Shown piece after piece: positions 1 to 5,865 of a stretch of 7,628 nucleotides of DNA. Origin of the DNA: Bacteroidota bacterium (GTDB lineage: Bacteria > Bacteroidota > Bacteroidia > Chitinophagales > Chitinophagaceae); contig CANETM010000071.1 in the NCBI GenBank assembly GCA_947441205.1, positions 1 through 7,628 of the forward strand. The letters are read 5' to 3'. The notes below the pieces were generated by a model that was given only the letters and a program-made list of their open reading frames with translations, was not told the origin of the DNA and made no database searches. The position numbers and the translations under genes were made by a program. Every line of letters starts with the position of its first letter. Position 1 is the stretch's first letter.

Positions 1-1282
1 ATTCGTATTTTTCATTTATTGATTTAACCACATCGCTTCTTACCTTTTTTTGAAGCCCTACATTTTTATCCTTCAAACCCAATGCATGATTGATTTGATG
101 GATTTCTACCACCTTATTTTTCAAACTAAATGAAAGTAATAATTTAATAAGGCCCACCTCAATAGGTGTAAATGCCTGTGAAATAGATTTATTTTTTAAG
201 ATAGCTAACTGCGCTACTTCTAATTTTCTTTTTACACTCCTATTAAATACCCAAATGGAAGTAAAAATCACCAATATGATAAATACTAAAATCAAGATTA
301 AATAAAATAATTGTGTTTCAGATCCCCATATACTTGTTCTCATTAGCTCAAAATCATTGATTTTAAAGGGATACACCGTAAATGATTTTGTACCAGCGTC
401 ATAACTGTAAATTTCATTTTCATCAATAAACATATCTAAAACCTGGAATCGTCTTACTAAAAATTGATTTAAAGCAGGATTTTTTGACTTATATATTTTA
501 TTATGAACATAGTCAAACAAGTATGTTTCTTCATTAGCACGATGCAGTAGTCCATTTTTGTAAGATAAATATTCACTATTCGTATAATCATTTTTTACAA
601 GCTCTACAATATCACTTTTTAAATCCCCAAGCTTAATCCATTTACGTGTAGTAATGTCCAAATAATAGCTTGAAAATATAGTCTTACCTGTTATATTTTC
701 AGACCCATTGATACCTGCATTAATAATACGCTGTAAAGGAACATAAAGTCTTCCTTGTTGTTCAGAAAACCATAAATAATTGGATGCAATAATTTCCTCA
801 CTTAATGGAATAATATCCCATTCCTTATCCTGAAAATTAAATTTTCTTAAACTTCCATTTGATTTCCAAAAACCATAACCACCATAACTATACAATTCGT
901 TTTTGTAAAAAAATGTTTTGCAATTTATATTATAATTTAAATTAATGGTTTTGTCCAATCGCCTAAAAACACATGAAATTGAATCGTATTTAACCAATTG
1001 AAAAATAAAACCCGTTTGTTCTATGCTAACAAACAAACCATTCCCGTTTTTGTAAAGCTTTTGAGCATTTGGCGCCAACATGGTGTTTTTTAAGGGAATG
1101 AGCTCTGATTCCTTTGATAGGTTAATGGTTAGATTTTGGTTTTTTAGGCTAAGTATTTTCGAAACTAGGGGGGTATTGGGTACCGTATAAAGGGTATCAG
1201 TCCATTGACCCAATAGGATATTTGATTGAATTAATAATAAAGACACCATTATCAAGAAAAAATGTCTTTTATTGTAAATCAT
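1..1282 (-). CDS. Kelch-type beta-propeller membrane protein, C-terminus off the window
   Basis: The reading frame is open from an ATG at 1282 to the left edge (427 whole codons, no stop), so the protein is C-terminally truncated by the window. Residues 1-26 form a signal peptide (basic NKRH, then a hydrophobic core, ending LLGQ). Residues about 27-320 are beta-rich with kelch-like units. The clearest has GGYGFW at 134-139 followed by W near 155; another has YYLD...RKW near 206-214. A strongly hydrophobic helix at about 326-346 is followed by basic residues (NRSVKRK), which puts the propeller in the periplasm and the tail in the cytoplasm. The tail (348 to the edge) is helical and ends in a conserved-looking basic stretch (KDKNVGLQKKVRSDVV). 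It contains no histidine-kinase motif. Similar kelch proteins with this tail occur in Bacteroidota and have no function I can name. The tail might be a DNA- or protein-binding module. The call of exported propeller plus membrane helix is firm; the role is unknown. Confidence 0.85.
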   Translation of the reverse strand, partial: MIYNKRHFFLIMVSLLLIQSNILLGQWTDTLYTVPNTPLVSKILSLKNQNLTINLSKESELIPLKNTMLAPNAQKLYKNGNGLFVSIEQTGFIFQLVKYDSISCVFRRLDKTINLNYNINCKTFFYKNELYSYGGYGFWKSNGSLRKFNFQDKEWDIIPLSEEIIASNYLWFSEQQGRLYVPLQRIINAGINGSENITGKTIFSSYYLDITTRKWIKLGDLKSDIVELVKNDYTNSEYLSYKNGLLHRANEETYLFDYVHNKIYKSKNPALNQFLVRRFQVLDMFIDENEIYSYDAGTKSFTVYPFKINDFELMRTSIWGSETQLFYLILILVFIILVIFTSIWVFNRSVKRKLEVAQLAILKNKSISQAFTPIEVGLIKLLLSFSLKNKVVEIHQINHALGLKDKNVGLQKKVRSDVVKSINEKYE

Positions 1283-1303
1283 TGAAAATCAATTTATTAA
1301 TTG

Positions 1304-1337
1304 GAAAATTACGTATATTAAAAAGCAGTAATGACAA
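1304..1337 (-). promoter_or_regulatory. Weak candidate promoter for the kelch protein gene
   Basis: On the minus strand a TTG (1335-1337) is followed after 23 bases by TAATTTTC (1304-1311). This resembles the Bacteroidota TTG-N17-23-TAnnTTTG promoter with one mismatch in the -7 element. It would place the transcription start about 15-20 bases before the start codon at 1282, downstream of the candidate operator. AT-rich sequence gives such matches by chance, so confidence is low. Confidence 0.25.
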
Positions 1338-1350
1338 TAAAGATAGGAAA

Positions 1351-1362
1351 TTACCTATGAAA
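1351..1362 (-). promoter_or_regulatory. Candidate operator, copy A of TTTCATAGGTAA
   Basis: Read on the minus strand this is TTTCATAGGTAA, 68 bases before the start codon of the kelch membrane protein. An identical copy lies on the plus strand at 1475-1486, ahead of the phosphate operon, so each divergent gene has the motif in the same orientation relative to itself. Copy A also overlaps a short palindrome, ATAGG-N6-CCTAT (1343-1358). That it is a regulator-binding site is inference. Confidence 0.4.
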
Positions 1363-1402
1363 CTTACTTAGTTTGATGCTAAAAATGAGGGAGTTGGTAA
1401 TG

Positions 1403-1410
1403 TATTTTTG
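1403..1410 (+). promoter_or_regulatory. Candidate -7 element TATTTTTG for the phosphate operon
   Basis: TATTTTTG fits the Bacteroidota -7 consensus TAnnTTTG exactly. No -33 TTG lies at the usual spacing; the nearest upstream TTTG (1372-1375) is 27 bases away, which is too far. If used, it gives a leader of about 110 bases that contains the hairpin at 1464-1488. Confidence 0.3.
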
Positions 1411-1431
1411 CTGTGCTAAGATTAGGCAAAA

Positions 1432-1463
1432 TTGGTGAATTTGTTAACAATTTAGTAATCTTG
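1432..1463 (+). promoter_or_regulatory. Alternative promoter for the phosphate operon
   Basis: TTG (1432-1434), 21 bases, then TAATCTTG (1456-1463) fits the spacing of a Bacteroidota promoter with one mismatch in the -7 element. Transcription would start near 1468-1471, inside the adjoining inverted repeat, which would then act as an operator at the start site rather than as an RNA hairpin. It competes with the -7 candidate at 1403-1410, and I cannot decide between them from sequence. Confidence 0.3.
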
Positions 1464-1488
1464 TTTTACCTACATTTCATAGGTAAAA
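1464..1488 (+). repeat. Perfect 9-bp inverted repeat (operator or leader hairpin)
   Basis: TTTTACCTA (1464-1472) and TAGGTAAAA (1480-1488) are exact reverse complements around a 7-base loop, 41 bases before the start codon of the PhoU-like gene. The right arm overlaps copy B of the TTTCATAGGTAA motif. No T-run follows, so it is unlikely to be an intrinsic terminator. A dimeric regulator site or a structured 5' leader are both possible. Confidence 0.5.
1475..1486 (+). promoter_or_regulatory. Candidate operator, copy B of TTTCATAGGTAA
   Basis: This 12-base word is the exact reverse complement of 1351-1362 and lies 43 bases before the start codon at 1530. Together the two copies flank the centre of the divergent intergenic region. 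The start TTTCATA loosely recalls half of a proteobacterial PHO box, but the known PHO-box layout of direct repeats is absent here, so no regulator is named. Confidence 0.4.
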
Positions 1489-1529
1489 TGCCAATTTTAG
1501 CGCTTACATCAAACACAAAATTTACCGTT

Positions 1530-2177
1530 ATGGATTTTAATTCAATCATGAAAATTTTCTTACCAAAAGATAGAGTTTTTTTTCAATTATTCGAGGAGGT
1601 TGCCGAGCATGTTCAAGAAATGGGCATTAAATTGAAGGAAATGGTAAACGAGCCAGATGTTGATGTTAGAGCCAATATTTTAGCACAAATTGAGAACTTA
1701 GAACATAAAAATGACGACTTAACCCACACCATTTTTACTGAACTAGGTCGCAATTTTATTACTCCATTTGACAGAGAAGACATACACTATTTAGCTACTT
1801 CATTGGACGATATTGCTGATTATATTTATGCATCTGCTAAGAAAATTAATTTTTATAAGGTAAACCCAAATGATACAGGTATTCACAAATTAGCTGAATT
1901 GATATTACAAGGTACAACGGAAACAAAAAAAGCAGTCATGGGTCTACGTAATATGAAAAATATTAAAGAAATGACGGAAGCTATGATCAAAGTTAACAGC
2001 ATTGAAAATCAAGCTGATGATGTATTTGATATGAGTATTGAAAAATTGTTTGAACAAGAAAATGACTTCAAGGAAGTAATTAAGAAAAGAGAAATTTATC
2101 AAGTTTTAGAAATTGCAACTGATAAAATTGAAGACGTTTCTAATGTCATTGAATCTATCATTATCAAGTACGCCTAA
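1530..2177 (+). CDS. DUF47/PhoU-like phosphate transport regulator
   Basis: This 215-residue all-helical protein belongs to the PhoU-related DUF47 family (TIGR00153 type), whose members are commonly encoded next to PiT transporters and are thought to modulate them from the cytoplasm. Visible family features are an opening KIFLPKDRVFFQLFEE (8-23) and acidic metal-binding-like patches: E55/E58/D62/D63, TPFDREDI (78-85) with D93/D94/D97, E159 with D163/D164, and D198/E201/D202. There is no signal peptide or membrane helix. I chose the ATG at 1530 because it gives the family's usual length and N-terminus. The frame stays open upstream to a GTG at 1413, but those 39 extra residues look unlike the family and run through the inverted repeat. 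The stop lies 11 bases before the PiT start, so the two genes are almost certainly co-transcribed and probably translationally coupled. Confidence 0.9.
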   Translation: MDFNSIMKIFLPKDRVFFQLFEEVAEHVQEMGIKLKEMVNEPDVDVRANILAQIENLEHKNDDLTHTIFTELGRNFITPFDREDIHYLATSLDDIADYIYASAKKINFYKVNPNDTGIHKLAELILQGTTETKKAVMGLRNMKNIKEMTEAMIKVNSIENQADDVFDMSIEKLFEQENDFKEVIKKREIYQVLEIATDKIEDVSNVIESIIIKYA

Positions 2178-2188
2178 TTTAACTTACG

Positions 2189-3901
2189 ATGTCTTTATTA
2201 ATAATCATCATAGCGCTTGCGCTAATTTTTGACTATATCAATGGTTTTCACGATGCTGCGAACTCAATTGCAACAGTAGTTTCTACCAAGGTTCTTACAC
2301 CTTTTCAGGCCGTATTATGGGCTGCATTGTTCAATACGGTTGCATTCTGGATTTTTAAAGACCACGCAGTTGCGAATTCAATTAGCAAAACGGTTTACAA
2401 GGACTTTATTACTTTACCCGTTATTTTTTCAGGTTTATTAGCAGCCATTTTTTGGAACTTGCTAACCTGGTGGTATGGAATACCTTCCTCCTCATCACAT
2501 ACTTTAATTGGTGGATTCGCAGGTGCCGCAATTGTTCATGCATTAATGTTAAAAGGTATCGATTATTCCTGGGCAAAAATTGTAGATGCTGACACAATCA
2601 TTAAAACTATACTTTTCATTTTCTTAGCTCCGATTATAGGAATTGTTATTTCTGTTTTCATAACACTTGTAACCATCATGCGAAACATTTGGTGGCGATT
2701 TGTAATTATTTCACTTGCCACACTTGCTACCGTTATTATGTTTGATAAGTTTGAAGATAGTAAAATAAAGGAGAATGTTCAAAAATTTTATGGCATTGAC
2801 AAATATGAGAAAGAAGTAAAAAATATCAAAGAGGAATTGAAGCTAAATCCTAACGATACAATTTTACTCTCAAAAATTAGCGTAAACGAACAAAAATTAT
2901 CAACAGCAAATCAGTATTATAATGCCTTATTTCCATACTTAAGTGATTATGATAATTTATCAGCTGATAAAATAGCAAAAATAGCAAATGAAAAAGGTTT
3001 GCTTAATAGTGTAGCTGTGAGTAAATTAAAAGATGATGCTCGTAATGCAAATGATTTTTTAGTAATGGAAGCTAAAGCACCTGAAAATAAAGATATAAAA
3101 GCTGAATACGACATAGCAAAAAATAAAACAGAGGACTATAAAAATCCTATCAAATTATATTTAGCTAAAGAAATTTCAGCAGACTCTGCTATTACTGCAA
3201 TGAATGCGATTTATCCAATTCAAGAAAAAAATATAATAAACGTAAAAGCTAAGCTTGAAAAATTTAATATTGAAAAAACATTTGCTAGTGAAATTGACAA
3301 AGCGGATAATTCAATGATCGTATATGGCATAATTGGTGCTTCGTTAATATTCATGCTCATTTATTTATATGTTGAAAAAATAAAAACACCTACTGCTTTT
3401 ACAGTTGCGAGAATGTTTAAAAAATTACAGCTATTTAGTTCCGCTGCATTTAGTATTGGTCATGGTGGCAATGATGCTCAAAAAGTTATGGGTATTATTG
3501 GTGCTGCCTTAATTGCGAATGGTTCTATTCAAGATTTTGGTCAATTACCAGGTTGGGTTCCTGTTGCTTGTTATTTATCAATTGGATTAGGCACCATGAG
3601 TGGAGGTTGGAAAATTGTAAAAACCATGGGATCAAAAATTACAAAAGTTACCCCATTGGAAGGCGTTGCTGCTGAAACAGCTGGTGCATTTACTTTATTT
3701 TTTACAGGTCAAATGGGTATTCCCGTTTCAACGACACATACCATTACAGGATCCATTATTGGCGTTGGTGCAACAAAAAGATTAAGCGCTGTTCGATGGG
3801 GCGTTACTACTAATTTATTATGGGCATGGGTACTAACCATACCAGTAAGTGGTGTATTAGCTGCAATAACTTATTTGATTGTTCATTACATTTTAAAATA
3901 A
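2189..3901 (+). CDS. pit: PiT-family inorganic phosphate transporter with large central insert
   Basis: This 570-residue inner-membrane carrier takes up phosphate (as metal-phosphate or with H+/Na+) by secondary transport. The two inverted halves of the family are clear. The N-terminal half has GFHDAANSIATVVSTK (19-34) and GIPSSSSHT (97-105). The C-terminal half has the paired GHGGNDAQK (424-432) and GIPVSTTHT (510-518). All signature residues are present, so it looks functional. Between the halves lies a hydrophilic, Lys/Glu/Asn-rich, mostly helical stretch at about 186-374. It is flanked by transmembrane helices at about 171-185 and 375-396. Basic residues sit on the outer sides of these helices (RNIWWR before, KIKT and RMFKK after), which suggests the insert faces the periplasm. 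Longer PiT proteins with central inserts are common in Bacteroidota. The gene follows the PhoU-like gene by 11 bases and is followed by a terminator. Confidence 0.95.
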   Translation: MSLLIIIIALALIFDYINGFHDAANSIATVVSTKVLTPFQAVLWAALFNTVAFWIFKDHAVANSISKTVYKDFITLPVIFSGLLAAIFWNLLTWWYGIPSSSSHTLIGGFAGAAIVHALMLKGIDYSWAKIVDADTIIKTILFIFLAPIIGIVISVFITLVTIMRNIWWRFVIISLATLATVIMFDKFEDSKIKENVQKFYGIDKYEKEVKNIKEELKLNPNDTILLSKISVNEQKLSTANQYYNALFPYLSDYDNLSADKIAKIANEKGLLNSVAVSKLKDDARNANDFLVMEAKAPENKDIKAEYDIAKNKTEDYKNPIKLYLAKEISADSAITAMNAIYPIQEKNIINVKAKLEKFNIEKTFASEIDKADNSMIVYGIIGASLIFMLIYLYVEKIKTPTAFTVARMFKKLQLFSSAAFSIGHGGNDAQKVMGIIGAALIANGSIQDFGQLPGWVPVACYLSIGLGTMSGGWKIVKTMGSKITKVTPLEGVAAETAGAFTLFFTGQMGIPVSTTHTITGSIIGVGATKRLSAVRWGVTTNLLWAWVLTIPVSGVLAAITYLIVHYILK

Positions 3902-3947
3902 ATGATTTTGCACTAAAAAAAACAGCCATTTTTAGAAAAATATCAAT

Positions 3948-3981
3948 AAAAAAAGTCCCTCCGAAATGAGGGACTTTTTTT
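3948..3981 (+). terminator. Rho-independent terminator of the phosphate operon
   Basis: A perfect 14-bp stem is formed by A7-GTCCCTC (3948-3961) and GAGGGAC-T7 (3968-3981) around a CGAAAT loop. It has a GC-rich core and a U-run, 46 bases after the PiT stop codon. A weaker AT-only hairpin, CTAAAAA/TTTTTAG (3913-3935), precedes it. The A-run on the left arm would let it act in both directions, though no gene reads in from the right on the minus strand nearby. Confidence 0.9.
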
Positions 3982-4112
3982 ATACAGTCATTGCAATCGT
4001 TTGAGGAACATTAAATGATTAAGACTGTTTGTTAGTTATTAATTTATTAAATTTAAGTTGGGTTACTTTTTCCCATCAACCGTATTAATTGTATACCAAT
4101 AAATGAAACATC
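3982..4112 (+). other. Intergenic leader of the early-set domain gene
   Basis: These 131 bases hold no gene. A possible promoter is TTTG (4028-4031) followed after 22 bases by TAAGTTGG (4054-4061), which matches TAnnTTTG imperfectly. A short imperfect hairpin (GTTGGG at 4057-4062 against CCC and CAAC at 4072-4080) overlaps its -7 part. Neither element is strong. The gene needs its own promoter here because a terminator lies immediately upstream. Confidence 0.3.
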
Positions 4113-4400
4113 ATGATTGAAAAAAAATACTTTAAAACAAAAGATTACGTAAAAGTAAAATTCACTTTGAACACTGAAGCAAAAAAAGTGGACATTTTAG
4201 GTTTGAATAATGAGTGGAAAAAGGGCGTTGCCATGACAAAGAAAAAAGAAGGCATCTTTTCGGCCGAGTTAAATTTACCAAAGGAATCTTCACACGAATT
4301 CAGATATTTCGTTGACAAAAAAGTTTGGTTGAATGATGAGCAAGCTGATGCGGAATCTGCAAATATTTTTGGCACTACTAATAGCGTAGTTACATTATAA
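4113..4400 (+). CDS. Stand-alone isoamylase early-set (CBM48-like) domain protein
   Basis: This 95-residue cytoplasmic protein is a single Ig-like beta-sandwich of the E-set/CBM48 type found in glycogen-branching and debranching enzymes and in AMPK glycogen-binding subunits. Recognisable residues are W35 in the first half, FRYFVD (63-68), W72 with N74/D75, the A78-D79 pair, and the ending FGTTNSVV (86-93). These match the typical end of such domains (F.Y.vDg.W..D..ad......G..Nsvv). There is no signal peptide and no attached catalytic domain, and length matches the short single-domain proteins of this type known in Bacteroidota. It probably binds alpha-glucan such as glycogen, but no partner enzyme is encoded in the window. 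The gene is monocistronic, bounded by terminators on both sides. The ATG at 4113 is the only sensible start. Confidence 0.85.
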   Translation: MIEKKYFKTKDYVKVKFTLNTEAKKVDILGLNNEWKKGVAMTKKKEGIFSAELNLPKESSHEFRYFVDKKVWLNDEQADAESANIFGTTNSVVTL

Positions 4401-4417
4401 TCATTGAATTTGATTTT

Positions 4418-4459
4418 AAATAAGAAAGCTTCCGCAAAATTGTGGAAGCTTTCTTATTT
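4418..4459. terminator. Long bidirectional terminator hairpin between convergent genes
   Basis: An 18-bp stem pairs 4418-4435 (AAATAAGAAAGCTTCCGC) with 4442-4459 (GTGGAAGCTTTCTTATTT), broken only by one G-U pair, around an AAAATT loop. It starts 17 bases after the stop codon of the early-set gene and lies 45 bases after the stop codon of the convergent peptidase gene. The stem base is AT-only, so each strand ends in a U-rich run, which suits termination from both sides. Confidence 0.85.
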
Positions 4460-4504
4460 ATGTAGTATGGTAATATAATGGTTGCAGTCAACTAATTTTT
4501 TTAT

Positions 4505-5794
4505 TTATTGGCTATTGATAACATGAATTTTAGTTTGACGTCCATCTATATAATTAAAAGCTGCGCCATTAAAACATCCGTTTTGTTCTAGTGCAACTCG
4601 CACCGGCTTATCCCATCCAGCAAGCTGATACAAAGCATTTAACTCAATGGAATAACAGGTATTATTATGCATTACATAGTCACCTGATCCTGGAACACCT
4701 CCTTGCATATCCCACATTCCAATAGTAGTTCCTGCTGCATGGCCATGAAACCCAATTGGATGGGTATAAATACTTGGCGTAATTCCTTCAGATATTGCTT
4801 GGGCTCTTGTTGCAGCTAATATCTTATTGCCAGTGATGCCCGTTTTAAAATGACCTGTTAATATATCCTGTAGGCGATTAGTTTTTTTAAACGCTTCCTG
4901 CAAGTCAGAAGGTACCATTTGTTCATTTGGAAGCAGCACATAGGCTTGCTCTTGTACATCAGAGTTAAGTCTTAAATAACTAATTCCAAAATCACAATGT
5001 AAAAAATCACCAGGTCTAATTATTTCATCTTTCTCATTCGTTACTCTTCTTTGAATTTCAACAGATGGATGAAACCAGGTTCCTAAACCCATATCACTTA
5101 GTTTTTGTCTAAACCACCACACCAAGTCAGTCGTACTTGTTTTGTTAACTTGAACTACTTTATTACTAAAGCCCTCCTTAATAATGGCATGTGTGATTTT
5201 TAATAAGGTTGGGAAATAGGCCATTTCTTTTTCGGTCCTTGTTTCAAGCCATGCTAACGCTAAAGGTTCTGCCGAAATAACTTGCTGCTTTTCCTGGGTA
5301 TTTAAATGGGCTAAAAATTCACGATACTCCGTTAAATCAAGTCCATCGGCATGACCAAAATCGGGTGAATAGTTTAAAGCAATCTTTTGAGGATGCATGG
5401 TTCTAAGTAAGTTTACCAAAGCCTCCCATTGATCGGGTGTTTTTTCGGGATCCCATGCTGGTACAATTAGTTTGCCAACTGGATACCTAGCAACAGCGTA
5501 TTTTTTTAAGGTATTATTTTTGGCATCTCTATAAAAAACCAAAATGGTTCTTCGTCTTGCTGATAACCATTCGGCAGGTAAAAATGTTTTTACAATGGGG
5601 TCTTCATTATATTCTCTTGTCATCATTACCCAACAGTCAATTTTAGTTGAATCCATTAAACGAGGTAGTAAGTTTTCCAATCTATCCTCTAATAATTCAT
5701 TGATAATTTTTGCTTGTGATTGCATTGTCTCTACTTGTGCATTAGAGGTAATTAGCGAACTTAATAGAAAAAGGATTGCAATGATGTGTTTCAT
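4505..5794 (-). CDS. Exported M24-family metallopeptidase (Xaa-Pro aminopeptidase-like)
   Basis: This 429-residue protein begins with a signal peptide (1-19 or 20, ending ITSNAQ) and is therefore probably periplasmic. Residues about 25-180 form the creatinase-type N-terminal domain. Residues about 195-425 form the pita-bread catalytic domain. The five dinuclear-metal ligands of M24 peptidases can be assigned: D268 in HCDFG, D279 in NSDV, a His in HPIGFHGH (345-352, most likely H350), E384 in YSIELNA and E403 in VALEQ. The activity expected for the family is removal of an N-terminal residue before proline, or dipeptide cleavage. Where aminopeptidase P and prolidase have VHE/VHD, this protein has MWD (360-362), so the accessory His appears replaced by Trp. 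This seems typical of a Bacteroidota subgroup. The exact substrate is unknown. It is transcribed alone, convergent with the early-set gene and divergent from the receptor gene. Confidence 0.9.
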   Translation of the reverse strand: MKHIIAILFLLSSLITSNAQVETMQSQAKIINELLEDRLENLLPRLMDSTKIDCWVMMTREYNEDPIVKTFLPAEWLSARRRTILVFYRDAKNNTLKKYAVARYPVGKLIVPAWDPEKTPDQWEALVNLLRTMHPQKIALNYSPDFGHADGLDLTEYREFLAHLNTQEKQQVISAEPLALAWLETRTEKEMAYFPTLLKITHAIIKEGFSNKVVQVNKTSTTDLVWWFRQKLSDMGLGTWFHPSVEIQRRVTNEKDEIIRPGDFLHCDFGISYLRLNSDVQEQAYVLLPNEQMVPSDLQEAFKKTNRLQDILTGHFKTGITGNKILAATRAQAISEGITPSIYTHPIGFHGHAAGTTIGMWDMQGGVPGSGDYVMHNNTCYSIELNALYQLAGWDKPVRVALEQNGCFNGAAFNYIDGRQTKIHVINSQ

Positions 5795-5852
5795 ATTTAT
5801 GATTTAATGAATTCCAAATAAAACAAACAGGGAATAGAAGTAAATTAACTAC

Positions 5853-5860
5853 TAAATTTG
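5853..5860 (+). promoter_or_regulatory. Candidate -7 element TAAATTTG for the receptor gene
   Basis: TAAATTTG matches the Bacteroidota -7 consensus TAnnTTTG exactly and ends 5 bases before the receptor ATG. Transcription would start at or within a few bases of the start codon, giving a leaderless or nearly leaderless message. No -33 TTG sits 17-23 bases upstream, so this may be a chance match. Confidence 0.3.
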
Positions 5861-5865
5861 CAATT

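Noticed and set aside
1464..1490. PHO box (PhoB site) ahead of the phosphate operon
   Set aside because: Only a loose TTTCATA match exists. The 11-bp-spaced direct repeats that define proteobacterial PHO boxes are absent, and such boxes are not established for this phylum.
1413..1529. In-frame upstream extension of the PhoU-like protein from a GTG at 1413
   Set aside because: The extra 39 residues do not resemble the family, make the protein longer than usual, run through a palindrome, and would start 3 bases after a -7-like element.
4103..4120. Five-codon upstream frame (MKHHD) overlapping the start of the early-set gene
   Set aside because: Short ATG frames are common in AT-rich sequence, and there is no evidence of translation or attenuation.
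4145..4375. 76-codon open frame on the minus strand inside the early-set gene
   Set aside because: It lies wholly antisense to a well-supported gene; its Phe/Ser-rich product is what the complement of a Lys-rich gene gives.
4479..4502. Small hairpin (TGGTTG/CAACTA) followed by a T-run on the plus strand
   Set aside because: The stem is only 6 bp with a G-U pair, and the much stronger hairpin at 4418-4459 already ends transcription from that side.
5544..5807. 87-codon open frame on the plus strand over the 5' end of the peptidase gene
   Set aside because: It is antisense to the signal peptide and N-terminal domain of a clear M24 protein, with no recognisable product.
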